64,000 nt of DNA, from assembly GCA_028023455.1 (NCBI GenBank), contig JAQFVV010000446.1:157116-221115 (forward strand), given 5' to 3'. The stretch is from Epiperipatus broadwayi. Lineage: Eukaryota; Onychophora; Udeonychophora; Euonychophora; Peripatidae. Each line of letters starts with the position of its first letter. The stretch's first letter is position 1. The notes beneath the pieces were generated by a model. That model did not search any database. It worked only from the letters and a program-made list of their open reading frames with translations, and had not been told where the DNA came from. Made by a program: the position numbers and the translations under genes. Positions 33,181 to 44,690 of the stretch are shown here, one piece after another.

Positions 33181-33392
33181 TGTATTATATGTTATATGTA
33201 TAAAAAGTCAACAATGTGTTTATCTTAAAGTTTTTTTTTCACAATTTCTATTTCCATTATAGAGTAAAAGTTTATGCATTTTGTTTTCTAATCGATCTAC
33301 TACCCCACCCAGTTCTCTCTTTCTCTATCTATCTATCTAAAATTATATTAATATATATATATGTGTGTGTGTGTGTATAAAGAGAGAAAGAG

Positions 33393-33495
<103 letters not shown>

Positions 33496-33547
33496 GAAGA
33501 AGAAGAAGAAAGAAGAAAGAAGAAAAAAAAAAAAAAAAAAAAAAAAA

Positions 33548-34260
33548 TATAAAGAACAAAAACAACAGATATGTTGCAAAAAAATAGATATGTTAATCTT
33601 TATAAAGTTTGTAGGTGTTGTATAAAAGAAATAGTGAAGTTTCAAGGAAAAATTTACTCCAGAAGTTTTCTTTTATTTTATTTGAAAATAAAACTAACTA
33701 ATGTGAAGCCAAAAAATTATAATGCAAATAATTATAATTCTAAACAAAACTGCAGAAAATTGTTTTTATTAATAATAAGATAACAATAACTAATTAAAGT
33801 TAAATAATTATAATAGAAATAATTATAATTCCAAACAAAGGCACAGAGATTAAAAGTTAAGAACAATCAAAAACGAGGTTTTGGAAAACATACGATAAAG
33901 AATATGAAGAGATGTAGCAGATAAAATTAAAACAAAAGAACACAGAGGAATATAAAAACTGCGAGTGGAAAAACATTGTTCTTGTTACAGTTTTGTTTAA
34001 CAGAAGAAGTTGGATACATGTATCAAGCTGTTAGAGCTATTTGAGTCACAACTGTTTAATAATTGGTATTTAGCTGTGTAGGCGAGTTCCATATATTTAT
34101 CTAAATTTCTTGTTCTTGTTTTGTGTTTATATATCGGATTGTATGCTCTTTTCAACCCCTCTGAAAAACTTAGGGGTGAAGACATTGCAAGATTAGCACA
34201 GTCAAAATATTCAAACCTAGGGAAACTTAAAAGGATAGGCCAGACAAGAAAGTCAACCTA
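33548..34260. other. No gene recognised; possibly Gypsy-1 leader or LTR debris
   Basis: AT-rich. Sequence from about 33990 may belong to the 5' leader of the following Gypsy element, but no LTR end, primer site or TSD could be placed. Confidence 0.3.
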
Positions 34261-34279
34261 TACTTTTTGAAACAAGTAA

Positions 34280-34850
34280 AATGTCATTAGGACAAAGCAG
34301 TATTCCTGAATTTAGTATTGAAAATGCCAAGGAATGGCCTCTCTATATTATGCAATTGGAAAAATTTTTCAAGTAGAATGGGATAAAACATAATGAAAAA
34401 AAGTGTTTGCACTTTTATGTTTAACAGGACATAAAGTCATAGAAATTTGTAAATAAATTATGGAACAGACTGATAACCGATGGAGTACAGTTTGGAAATA
34501 TAATTAAAAAGTTAACAGACTATTTTAGCCTGAGGCCATCTAGATATGTAGCTAGATTAACTCTTAGAAATAAAAAACAAGCCAGGGAGAAAAAAATTAA
34601 AGACTATGATATAGTATTAAAACAGTTGACAAAAAACTGTGGGTGAATTTTTAGAACAAGTTTTGCTGGATCAATTATTGTGGGGAATGTATGACAAAAG
34701 ATTGCAACAGATGTTAACAGAAAGTGACTTATCATATGAAGTGGCTATTAAAAAAGGAGGAGCATATGAAGCAGTAATTGAGCAAGACCTAGCTTTTAGA
34801 AATAACTCAGAAGAGACCAGCAAAATGGCAGTTTATAAAACAGATTGAAG
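34280..34850 (+). pseudogene. Gypsy-1 Gag (capsid-like) remnant
   Basis: Discontinuous frames give SIPEFSIENAKEWPLYIMQL, a LEKFF-NGI segment, LTDYFSLRPSRYVARLTL and then (34639-34848) LLDQLLWGMYDKRLQQML with ALAFRN-like sequence. This pattern (FxxRxQxxxE-like helix region followed by LR..L.DQ...G) is typical of Gypsy Gag upstream of zinc knuckles. Stops at several points. It forms the particle shell in intact elements. Confidence 0.6.
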
Positions 34851-34888
34851 GCAGCAGCTGAAGAATAAAAATATTAATAAGAGAGAAA

Positions 34889-35152
34889 ATGTTAACAGTA
34901 AAATGTTTCTGCTGTGGGAAATCTGGCCATTTATTGAAGAATTGTAAATGGAGGAAAGAAAGCTGTTATAATTGCAGATTTTTTTTTTTTTCATATGTCA
35001 TAGCATCTGCCGGGATGCGAACCCACACCCGTCTGCAACCAACTACTTGCTTGCATGGCGGCTGCGATACCTCTCGGCTAACAACGCAAGACAAAATATA
35101 TAATTGCAGATTTAAAGGTCATTTAGCAGCAGTATGCAAAAAACCCACATAA
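34889..35152 (+). pseudogene. Gypsy-1 nucleocapsid: two CCHC zinc knuckles, second split by a SINE
   Basis: The first knuckle, CFCCGKSGHLLKNC, fits C-x2-C-x4-H-x4-C. The second begins CYNCRF (about 34960) and is interrupted by a SINE. It resumes after it with CRFKGHLAAVC (from about 35106), again fitting CCHC once the insert and one target duplication are discounted. The open frame runs through the SINE by chance. In an intact element this domain would bind genomic RNA. Confidence 0.75.
34967..35112 (-). mobile_element. Short tRNA-derived SINE (family 1, copy a) with TSD
   Basis: A perfect 14-bp duplication TATAATTGCAGATT flanks the insert (34967-34980 and 35099-35112). Read on the minus strand it has an A-box-like TTAGCCGAGAGGT and a B box GGTTCGCATCC (consensus GGTTCGANTCC). 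It ends with GACATATG and an A-run (T-run on the plus strand, 34981-34991). The body is about 118 bp, hardly longer than a tRNA. It lies inside the second zinc knuckle of Gypsy-1. Confidence 0.85.
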
Positions 35153-35214
35153 AAAAGATTTATTCAGTCAACGAGACAACCATTAGGAAAAATAACTTTT
35201 CCCAGACAGAACTA

Positions 35215-35500
35215 ATTCATGATTAAGGTTGCAATATGTAATACAGAGTTGCAAATGGAAATAGATAGTGGGTCAGGTATTTCACTGCTATCAGAAAGTA
35301 AATGGGAAGAAATGTCTAAAGGTCATATAAAACTAAAATCCCAAAAGACAGACATCAAAGTAAAGGATTTAAATGGAAACTCGATAAACATAATTTGAAA
35401 AGTAGACGCTCCTGTTAGCTTCAGAGGCAAATCATATATTTTGCCAATGTATATAGTAAAACACAAGAGTCCTTTAATTTGGAGAGATTGGATCACTCAA
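35215..35500 (+). pseudogene. Gypsy-1 aspartic protease remnant
   Basis: The translation shows ELQMEIDSGSGISLLSES, the D-S/T-G active site of retroviral-type proteases with its preceding hydrophobic strand, then KVKDLNGNSI and VDAPVSFRGKSY. One TGA (about 35397) interrupts it. The sequence then leads into the linker before RT (LIWRDWITQLGI). Confidence 0.65.
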
Positions 35501-36130
35501 CTAGGAATAGAGTTTTCCATAGTTAAAAATATTTTGATAGAGCAAGAAATCTTAAAATTATATCCAGAGTTGTTTACGGATGATCTGGGATTAATTAACA
35601 CAAACCTGGTAGAAGTTAAATTAATGAAAAAGGCAAAACCAGTGATAGATAAGCTGTGGAAAATTCCTTTTGTACAAAAAGAAAAAGTCCCTGTAGAAGA
35701 TGCAGAATGGGTCACCCCAAACGTGGTAATAAGTAAACCAGAGGGGAAAATCAAACTGTGGTGATTACCATACAACAGTAAATAAATACCTCAACAAAGG
35801 TGCATACCCAGTGCCTAATGTACATGAAGTACTGGCAAATTTGTCAAATGGAAAATATTTTGTGAAGCTTGACCTTAACTCAGCTTACCATCAAATTAAG
35901 GTAACTGAGAATGCGGTAAAAATTTTAACTTTAACTACACCATTTGGTTTATATAAGTGTAATCGGTTACCTTTTGAAATTACCACAGTGCCAAATATTT
36001 TGTAGGTGAAATAAAATGTAAATTTTGCTAGATCATAAAGGTATAATGCCATATTATGATGACATTTTAATTACAGTGACATCTAGTGAGATCTTAAGAT
36101 CGAGAATATTAAAAGTCTGAGATATGTTAA
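35500..36130 (+). pseudogene. Gypsy-1 reverse transcriptase remnant
   Basis: Motifs in order: AEWVTPNVVISKPEGKIKL, VPNVHEVLANLSNGKYFV, LDLNSAYHQIKV (first Asp), TTPFGLYKCNRLPF and, after a frameshift, MPYYDDILIT carrying the YxDD box. Stops near 35761 and 36003 and at least two frame changes inactivate it. Confidence 0.75.
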
Positions 36131-36840
36131 GTAAAGCAAGAGTGAAATTGAAATTAGAGAAATGTGTATGGAAGACACAAGAACTAAATTTCCTGAGGCA
36201 TTGTATTTCTGACAAAGGAAAGCATCCTTTAAGTGATAAAGTAAGAGTGGTTAAAAATGCGGAAAGGGCTAAAAATGTTAAACAACTACAGGCATTTTGG
36301 GTCTAATTAATTTTTTCAAGCCTTTTCTTAAAAATAAAGCAATGTTCACAAAACCTTTGTATGAATTATTATGCAAAAATCAAAAATGTATCTGGATGGA
36401 GTCACAAGAAAAAGTTTTTGAAAAAACAGAACTGTTATCTTCTGACAAACTAGTAGTGCATTTTGACAGTGAACGTGATGTTAGAATCATCACAGATGCA
36501 TCAGAGTGGGGGATAGGAGTGGTTTTAGCACTCCCTATAGATAGAAATGAGTGTCCAGTCACATATGCATTCCAAACTATCGAAAACAGAAAGAAATTAT
36601 AGCCAAATAGACAAAAAAGCACTGGCAATTATTTTCACAGTAAAGAAATATCAATTTGTATTTGGGCATAGTTTTGAAATAATAACAGATCGTAAGCCAT
36701 TATTGGAGATTTTGGGAAATGATCGTTCAGTTCCTGAACATTTAAGTCCACATATGTTAAGGTGGTGGAAAGTCTTAGCTTCATATGATTACGGTTTAAA
36801 ATATAAGTGGGGAAAATAAATTGCACATGCAGATGCATTA
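36124..36840 (+). pseudogene. Gypsy-1 RT thumb / RNase H remnant
   Basis: LEKCVWKTQELNFLRHCISD (RT connection), then the tether INFFKPFLKNKAMFTKPLYE. RNase H follows, with RIITDASEWGIGVVL (catalytic TDAS), KKALAIIFTVKKYQFVFG (Glu-Ala-type helix) and IITDRKPLLEIL (TDRK/H). It ends at HADALSRL. Frame changes occur near 36300, 36600 and 36817. Confidence 0.75.
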
Positions 36841-36999
36841 TCAAGGTTACTAGATAACCAAGAGCCAGTAAATAGTAAAGTAGAAGTAAACTATATAGAT
36901 AATCTGAATTCGGAAATTGTAAACAGTGATACTGTACAAAAGTGGACTATGGAAAATGAGGGATATTGTTTATTGATTAACTGGATCAAAAAAGGTTAG

Positions 37000-37545
37000 C
37001 CTAAAACTAAACCTAGTTGTTTAGCAATGGGGTTTTGGGTTAACCATGATCAACTGTCTATATACGAGGGATGTATTGTCATGGGAGACAGAGTAGTTAT
37101 ACCTCCTGCAGGGAGGGATACAGTGTTAAGATTGTTACATCAAGGACATCTGGGCATAGTGTGAGCAAAAGCTATGGCATGTAGTTAGGCCTGGTAACCT
37201 CAAATAAATATAGAGATAGAGAAATTCATAAAAATATGTTTACCATGTCAAGAAGAACCAGTTAAGTACTATTCATGCACCCTGGCCAAAAGCAACTAAA
37301 GCATGGGAAAGAGTTCATATTAACCACACTGGAACAATAGATAAAATAATTTTTGTTGCAACGAATGCTGGTGGAGGGATATATGGGTGTTTATATCAAT
37401 GTAATGTGAAGCATGTTTAGCATACAGGGCAATGTGTCCAACTGAATGCATGACCCCAAAGAGGCAGTCATATTGTTGCAATGGAAGCAGATGTATTTCC
37501 TGCACCATTGACCTTTTGTAGCTCTATGGATAGATTATAAGTCAG
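37000..37545 (+). pseudogene. Gypsy-1 integrase N-terminal remnant
   Basis: The HHCC zinc region is recognisable as LRLLHQGHLGI followed at the right distance by ICLPCQ. Then KATKAWERVHINH marks the beginning of the DDE core. Nothing of the core beyond FVATNAGGGIYG is preserved. The sequence abuts the antisense RTE relic at about 37545. Confidence 0.6.
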
Positions 37546-39815
37546 CAGATGTAATCTAATCTAATTGTTGCTGTTGGATTTTTATAAATATTCTTCCGAA
37601 TGTGACAATATTTTGGGTATATAGCTATATGATCCAATGCTTTAATCATTGAAGAAATGCTTATAGAATCAAATGCCTTTTCATAATCTACAAATCCAAA
37701 GCTTAATGGCAACTCATATTCATTGGTCCTTTCTATAACTTCTCTCAATACTTGGATATGATCTACTGTGTTAAAACCACTTTTAAATCCAGCTTGTTTT
37801 TTGGTTGATTTAAACGCAATGTTCTCTGTATACTAGATTTTTTGAATATGTCAAAACGTTGACTGGGAAGCAAACCCCCAGCTGCTTCGAAGGTAGTTAT
37901 GCTAACCGCTAGGCCACCAACGCTTGACCTCTGTATACGAGTTTTAATTGTCTAATAAAAATTTTGTATAAATCTGATAAAAGACTGATAAGTCTGTAAT
38001 TTCCGATATCTTCTTTATCATATTTTTTTACATATTAATATTGCATTTTTCCAATCATCTGGTACGTCTTTATTATTTAGACATTTGGTATATTACTTTG
38101 CCAAAAAAAAATCTCTTTCTTCACCTGTTTTTTTTAAATATATCGATTATAATTTCATCATTACCTGGAGCATTTCCCTTCTTCATAAATTTAATTGCAT
38201 ACTTCTTCATTTGAAATCCTAGGTGATTCTGAAGATATAATAGATAAAGGAGGTACTTGTTCTTTATTACTATATAATTCTTGATAGAAGTATTCCATTC
38301 ATTTCATGATGTCATTTCTCTTTCTAGTAATAATTCCATCTTTTTTTACTTATTGCAGATATAAATCTCCTACCAATACCAAAATGTTGTTTTACACTCT
38401 CGAGACTTTTATTCTCTTCTACAGTTTTCCTTGTTAGTTCACAAGTATACTTTATTATCAATTTTTTCACACCATTTTACAAAATTCGATATATTCAATC
38501 CTTCTTAATGCATCATTTTTATATATCTTCATATTCCTTTTTTTCTTCATAAATTCTCCACTCTCAGTAGAAATTTTATTGGTCAATTACTGTTTTTTTC
38601 TACCAGTTATCTTTGCTGCTGTTTTTAAAACTGTATCAGTTATTTTCCTATTAATTTCATTCAAATGTGATTCTCATTCAAAATCTGCTAATACTTGAAA
38701 ACGATTTGCAAATTTTTATTTAAATTCATTAAAGTGTTTCTGAAAATTCAGAATATCAATTGTAAATATTGTTTTTCTTAACAATTTTTGTCGGTCTGGT
38801 TTTGAATTAACATGTATCTTACATCTTACTAATAGATGAACAGTTCCTGTATTGAATTTATTAAGGACATTACGATTTTTAAATATATATTTTCTGTTAG
38901 TCAAAATATAATCAATTCTGCTGTACTTTCATTTGGTTGCTTCCATGTCCATTTATTTTAAAAAAATTTCTCAAAAAAAGAATTCTTAATATAAAGTTTT
39001 TCCTTTTCTGCAGACTTCCACAAGACTATGATGTCCTCTCTCATTTCTATTATTATAACCAAATTTACCTACAATACTTTTATCTTTTATTTGTTTACCA
39101 ATTCTAGCATTAAAGTCTCCCATAACAATTTTAAATGTTGTTTAGTCTTATCAAAAGCCTTTTGTATATTCATGTAAAAATCTACTATTTCATAACTAAG
39201 TGAACTTGTGCATAAACCTAAATTATCTGCATTTAGTATCTGCTATTAAGTTGAATGACTAATCTTGCCATTCTATCTGATACGCTATTAATCTCCACAA
39301 TGTTGTCCTTCCACTTTTTATTTATAATTAATCTTACTCCATTTGTATTTCCAATATTTGTGCCATTGTAGTAGAGTACATCCACTTTTTAAATCAATTG
39401 TTTATTCACCTTTTCTTTTAACTTCATAAAGTCCAATAATGCCCCGTTTAACATGAATCAGTTTTTCCAATTCTAGTAATTTCTTTCAGTTGAAAGTGAA
39501 CTACAATTATAAGTATCTAAATAAAAAGTCATTAAGTGACAGCTTGGTTTTGCAATTAGGGGAACTGCTGTCTTAGTTGTGACTTTACAGTCTCCCGGGA
39601 ATAAGGGTCGTGGATTTATTTTTATTTGTCATGATTGCATATATTTATTAGAAAAAAAATCATTCACACATTCATTCTGCCTTATCAGGCAACTGGGAAG
39701 AAATATCATGAGCGTATGACGTGAACTTCCCTACTCGGTACCTTTAAGTCCTCCAAGAGGATTCAAAGGATCACCATTCAGTTAACAGTAAACTTCTTTC
39801 AGCAGTCATTGTTTT
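37545..39815 (-). pseudogene. RTE-clade LINE relic, antisense, 3'-truncated
   Basis: On the minus strand this matches the RTE element at 20205-22566 along its length. The match covers the 5' region (CCTGATAAGGCAGAATGAAT), endonuclease pieces, the segment ending ILTNRKYIF with KFNTG (38716-38904), and RT sequence FVDYEKAFDSI and ALDH (37542-37748). There are many frameshifts and stops. It stops just after the position of the first in-frame stop of the other copy and lacks the catalytic box and GAT tail. Since RTEs normally lose the 5' end, loss of the 3' end points to later deletion. Confidence 0.8.
37824..37938 (-). mobile_element. Short tRNA-derived SINE (family 1, copy d) with TSD
   Basis: CTCTGTATAC flanks it (37824-37833 and 37929-37938). 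The minus strand reads GTCAAGCGTTGG, an A-box-like TGGCCTAGCGG, and a T-arm-like stem CTGGG...CCCAG around GGTTTGCTT. GTCAACG follows, able to pair with CGTTGG at the start as an acceptor stem, then TTTTGACATATTCAAAAAA. It is about 95 bp and retains a near-complete tRNA fold. It is inserted in the RTE relic. Confidence 0.8.
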
Positions 39816-41611
39816 TAATTATTAGTGGCGAAATATCAACTTAAGAAAAGTTAATCAAGTTCTGTCAAGGCCACTGGCTTATAAAACGAAGTACAAATTA
39901 AGTCGTGACTTTCAGTAATCAATTTCAGAATTCGTACTCAGATTTCTTTCTTATTTCTTTTATTTATTTTTTCAATTTTGAATAGTTCAAAAATAAATTT
40001 CTTTCCAACCCAAACAATATATTTATAACAAGACAGCCTATTGAAACTTTCAAATTAATCACAAAATTGAATAAATTATATCTAAAAGTGGAAAAAACTC
40101 ATTAATTTTAAACTGGCAATGGGATTAACCAAAGAAATATCTAATAAGTTTATTAACATGAAATTTAAAATTACTTCATTCTCAGACTGACTGTAAGAAT
40201 AAAAAAGATTTAAAGTAATTATATGATTCAATATAAAATTCAACTTTTTTTAATTGCTTGAAAATAATAATAAAAGTATTAAATATAAATATCAATAATA
40301 TTCATTCATTTCCAATATGCGCCTAATATCAAACAAATGTTAACACGCGAGTGCGTGTGTGCATATATATAATCGAAAGTGCGTTGTGATATTGCATAGA
40401 ATATTGAGATATTATGTAGAATGTATACCATTTTTTGACAAAGTATGAGATAAAAGTTTATTTCATTCTGACGTTATGTTTATCTAGAATTTTAATAGCA
40501 TGCTTGACTATTCTATGAAATGCCTACATTTTTTTTTGTCAAACTATGATATAATAGAAAGCATACTGAATATTCTATTAATGACTTTCAAAAATCAAAC
40601 TACTTAATAATAAAACGCACAGTAGACATGAGTAAATTTATTATGTTGAAGAATTAATTAGACAAAAAAGGATAGCAATTTTAACGATACTCAATTACAT
40701 TCGAAGCGAAAGATGAGGGCAGACACTTATGATTCTCTTGACCATATCGAATTAAAATACCAAAAGGAATAAATACTTGCAATAAATAAGTAATTGTCTG
40801 ATAGTATTGATTACCTTCTTTGCTACAACGTCACTTCCTGTGTAAGACAAATTAGGTAATGCACAGAATATCAAAGACATGTGTTATATGATTATATTTT
40901 ATGCATTGTCAAATCATTTTTTGTATCTTAGAAGTTATTAATGTTTCTATGGAGACTTATTTTAAGTGATAATCCTGTAATAATCTTACTACTCTTGTGT
41001 ACTTTAAAGGTAACATCCACTTGACATAGTTATCATCATATAAGTAACAACACCTTTGATATGATCTATAACATTTGGATTTGAAGTACAAACTTTTCTG
41101 CTCTAAAACTGGAATATCATTGCCTACTAAGAGAGACTTTTTATAACAATCTGGTAAGAATTCTATGGAATTGTAAAAAGCCAAAGTTGAAATAATTAGT
41201 TCTATTGTTGCTTCAATATGTGTGTCTTCTTTTCAAAAGCTACCACCAAGGATGCTGATACAAAATTAACTTTTGGGCTTGCCATGTTAAAGTGTCTAGA
41301 TAATGGGAAGTTTGGAAATTGCAGAATACTATCTAGATTTAAGGTTATGCAAAATGGATACTTTTTCTTCCTTCAATGGATAATATACTTTTTCTTGTGA
41401 TAAAACAAACAGCTCTTTACTCTTTTGTTATCAATAGTAGTTTAATTTAGTGTTGCTATTATTTTTTATCTTGAGTGTAAGCTAAATAATTAAATGGTGT
41501 GTTAAAACTTCTGTCTATGACATTAAAATATTAATAGATCTAATCTGTTTTTGAGATCAAAGCTGATATGATGCATATATACAACTACCTGAATTTTTAT
41601 ATGCTTTTATT
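39816..41611. other. No gene recognised
   Basis: AT-rich DNA. Two similar stretches, TTTTTTGACAAAGTATGAGA (about 40432) and its variant at about 40530, lie about 100 bp apart. Open frames at 40957-41184 and 41218-41400 show no recognisable domain. Confidence 0.55.
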
Positions 41612-41617
41612 TAAATC

Positions 41618-41660
<43 letters not shown>

Positions 41661-41781
41661 TTCTCATATGTCATAGCATCGGCCGGGACGCGAACCCACA
41701 ACCGTCTGCAACCAAGTACTTGCTTGCAAAAGGCTGCGATGACCTCATGGCTAACAACGCTTGACTAAATCTATTATTATT
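41612..41781 (-). mobile_element. Short tRNA-derived SINE (family 1, copy b) with TSD and (ATT)n tail
   Basis: The 16-bp TAAATCTATTATTATT flanks it (41612-41627 and 41766-41781). On the minus strand it begins GTCAAGCGTTGTTAGCC, has a B-box-like GGTTCGCGTCC and ends GACATATGAGAA followed by an (AAT)n run (ATT on the plus strand, to about 41628). It is closely similar to copy a at 34981-35098. Confidence 0.85.
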
Positions 41782-42493
41782 AAGTGCTGAAACAATTGTA
41801 ATCATAAAAAAGAAAATCAACTTTCAGTCACGGCTATTTATAAATATTGATTAAAATCTCGGTGCATTCACTCGCCAGTAATAGTTTAAAACGTAAGTGA
41901 ATTAAAAAGAATAAGTAAATCCATTTATAACGAGTTATTTATTTATATAGCGCTATATTTTGCATTTTTTAAACTGTAATAATAATAAGTAACTCATTAC
42001 ATATGTTTAATATTTCATTAAATAATGACGTATTGTAAAAATTTTACAAGCGGCATTAAAACGTAGTAAAAGGAATTGAAAGTGATTATTTAATAAAGAC
42101 ATTCTTAAGTTCTTAACCGGTATTCCGCGAAGCACTGGTGCTCTGTGAACTTAGAGAAAGTGTTCCACCAAAAATTGAAAATCAGTGAAAAATTAGAGTG
42201 GTTATTAAGACGAAAAAAAAAACGAAAACGAAGAAGCAAAATATGGGCGAAGTCTGTATGCAAACAGATGAATGACAACAATCGAAGTGTAGGACATGTT
42301 TCTTGCTAAAAGCGTTACTGTTATTTTTGTTTTTCTTCAAGCAAGTCCACTTTTTAGACAGATTGTCAGTATCATAAAATGTATTGTTTTGTAATTGTAG
42401 GTAGAAGTACATTTACAACAAATTGATCTTCTAGAAATTAAAATAGCTCTAATCACCCTCTAAAGAATTAAAATTTATTATTCGAAACACAAA
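41782..42493. other. No gene recognised
   Basis: AT-rich spacer between the SINE and the hAT relic. The terminal inverted repeat of the hAT element should lie here, but I could not identify it. Confidence 0.4.
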
Positions 42494-43734
42494 ATGGGCA
42501 AATTTCTAAAACGAAAATATGATTTTGACGCTGATAGTGCTAATGCAAATACAAGTAATATCAATAATGATGCAATAGAGAGAACAAAATAAAAAAGGCA
42601 GTATGCAATATTCCAAGGATTTTTTTTTCATTTTGACGATAATGAATGTCAAATTACCCTTTGCCTGATTTATGGGAGAAAGCTTATTAATAGTGCAATG
42701 GTACCATCAAAATTAAAATGGCTTTTTACTTCTAAACATGCCAAACTCTAGTCCAAAGACAGGAATTATTTTCAAAGATTGTTGAATAATCAAATTAATC
42801 AAGAAAAAATTGTAAAATAAATAGTAACAATATCTAATAAAGCCCAGATTGCATCGTATAAAGTTGCGAAAATGATTGCAAAAATTTAAAACCACAGCCA
42901 TAACAGAGCATTTGATTTTACCAACCAACGCGTTCTGAAATAATTCAAATTATGTTTGGTGATGATACAAAAAAAGATTCCTAAAATTCCTCATTCTGAA
43001 ACAGAATTACATAAATGGCAGATGATATTGAGAAAACAGTTACTAATAAGCTTTCAGAACAATACTTTTTTTTCATGTATCAAAGCATCGGCGGCGGCGG
43101 AGAAGAACCTGAGATAACTGTGTGCACCATCACGCTTGACCAACAATACTTTGCCTTACAAATTGATGTAAGTCCACTGATATCAGTTGTATTGCTCACG
43201 TGCTAGGATTTTGACTCCTTTTGTCATATTTAGATAAATTTAACATAACATGGGACCAATGTGTAGAAATGTATACCGATGGTGCTCTTTCAATAGTTGG
43301 TTAAATTATAGGATTTATTACTATTACAAGAAGAAAAATCTAATATCTTATCTACACACTGTTTTTTACATCGAGAAAACATTACATACCACATTCACAT
43401 TCATTAAAATTCATATTAGACCAAATTGTAAATATGGTAAACTACCTCAAATCACGACCCTTACATACACTAGTACAAATATTTACTTTTACATACTAAA
43501 GTAAGGTGGTTATCGCGAGATAAAGTGCTGAACTGAATTTTGAAATTTAAGGATGAACTGCTAACATTTTTTTGAAAACGAAGGGAACGATGTTTTAAAA
43601 ACTTTTCTTACAAATGATATTTGGTGTATTAAAATGGCATATTTAGCTGATATCTTCAATTACTTAAATAATATGAATATTGATATGCAAGGAAATATAT
43701 TATGCAATATATATATATATATATATATATGCTG

Positions 43735-43770
<36 letters not shown>

Positions 43771-44080
43771 TGTTTTATTTTACATCTGTGTTAGACAAAA
43801 ATCTTGTCAAATTGTAAGGGTTCTGTGAGTCTGACAAGATTAAAAGCCGCTGATTTAAATAAATTTCCAGCTCTAGACTGTATTTCCAAGTTGGGAGCAT
43901 AAAACCTATCACAGGATTGAATTAATGCATATAGAGGGGATCACAAGAAAGATTTAAATATCAATTTGTAACAGCATTATCCATTTTGTAGATGAAAGAG
44001 TGTAACAATTTGCCAATGTTTTTTTATATTGCACCAAATATGAAATTCAAATCTTTTCAAAAAAAATATTTTTGATTTTT
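42494..44080 (+). pseudogene. ZBED-like hAT transposase relic
   Basis: Starting at an ATG (MGKFLKRKYDFDAD) the broken frames follow the layout of ZBED5/FAM200-type hAT transposases. A BED-finger region (CQITLCLIYGRKLINSAMVP then KLKWLF and SKHAKL) comes first, then YFQRLLNNQ and VTISNKAQIASYKVAKMIAK. FALQID leads into the catalytic domain, and MAYLADIFNYLNNMN (43634 on) matches a hallmark of the family. Many frameshifts and stops are present. In the BED finger the second basic/His position is changed (WLF). A SINE splits it at 43058-43152 and an AT microsatellite has expanded at about 43710-43768. Family members derive from DNA transposons and some were domesticated; this one is dead. Confidence 0.75.
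43058..43152 (-). mobile_element. Short SINE (family 1, copy c, decayed) with TSD
   Basis: AACAATACTTT flanks the insert (43058-43068 and 43142-43152). The 73-bp body begins on the minus strand with GTCAAGCGTGATGGTG and ends GATACATGAAAAAAAA, the same ends as the other copies. The internal Pol III boxes are degraded. It lies exactly in the FALQID motif of the hAT transposase, which reads on after the second target copy. Confidence 0.75.
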
Positions 44081-44283
44081 TTTTAATATAAGATCTTTTG
44101 ATTTTTTAAAAAAACTTTTTAGATAATTACTAATAAAGTAAAAAAATTACCAATTATTGTTTATTGTATGTTTAGTTTTTTTTTTTTTTTGTGGGTGTAA
44201 TTGTGTTTACAAAACATTGCTTTTAGAATAGGGATTAAACCTTTTTAGTCTTTTGTTTACAAATAATTTTAATGATTAATTGA

Positions 44284-44690
44284 ATGCTATTTATAGGATA
44301 TACTATTGTATGGTTATAAAACATGGACACTAAGTAATAAAATTAGGACCAGATTGGAAGCCTTTGAGATGTGGTCATGGAAAAGGATGAAAAAATCAAT
44401 AGGATAAATAAAATAAATGAAGAAAGTTTTGAAAAGATATAAAAGAAGAAGATTGATTGAGGAAATTAGTAATAGAAAGAGAAACTAGATTGAATATATA
44501 TCAAGGAGAAAGCATAGTTTAGTGAAAGATATTCTGGAGGGAGTGGTAGGTGGAAACAAGAAGAAAAAATGGAAAAGATTGACATTGCTGGACGATATAA
44601 AAGATGGAAAGAGTTTGTGGAATTGAAAAGCTGAATAAATTGGTGACCACACTCTGGACATGTCCATAGGACAGAACACTATTGATTGAT
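44284..44690 (+). pseudogene. LINE reverse-transcriptase C-terminal domain relic
   Basis: The translation gives ILLYGYKTWTLSNKIRTRLE, FEMWSWKRMKK, IEEISNRKRN and, further on, LVKDILEGVVGG then KRLTLLDDIKDG. This is the standard tail of many insect- and mollusc-type LINE proteins (LLYGCETWTL, WRRM, RR..WIGHI..., L...LEG...G.R.R). It is a different lineage from the RTE copy at 20 kb by sequence. Stops are frequent. No EN or RT core is nearby. Confidence 0.6.

Larger units (their letters stand above)
34261..37545 (+). mobile_element. Ty3/Gypsy-type LTR retrotransposon relic (Gypsy-1)
   Basis: In order on the plus strand: Gag, two CCHC zinc knuckles, aspartic protease (IDSGSG), reverse transcriptase (YYDD), RNase H and the start of integrase. 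All are broken by many stops and frameshifts. It ends at about 37545, where an antisense RTE relic begins, so the integrase core and the 3' LTR are missing. No LTR pair was found. The order protease-RT-RNaseH-integrase is that of Ty3/Gypsy rather than Copia. Confidence 0.8.
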
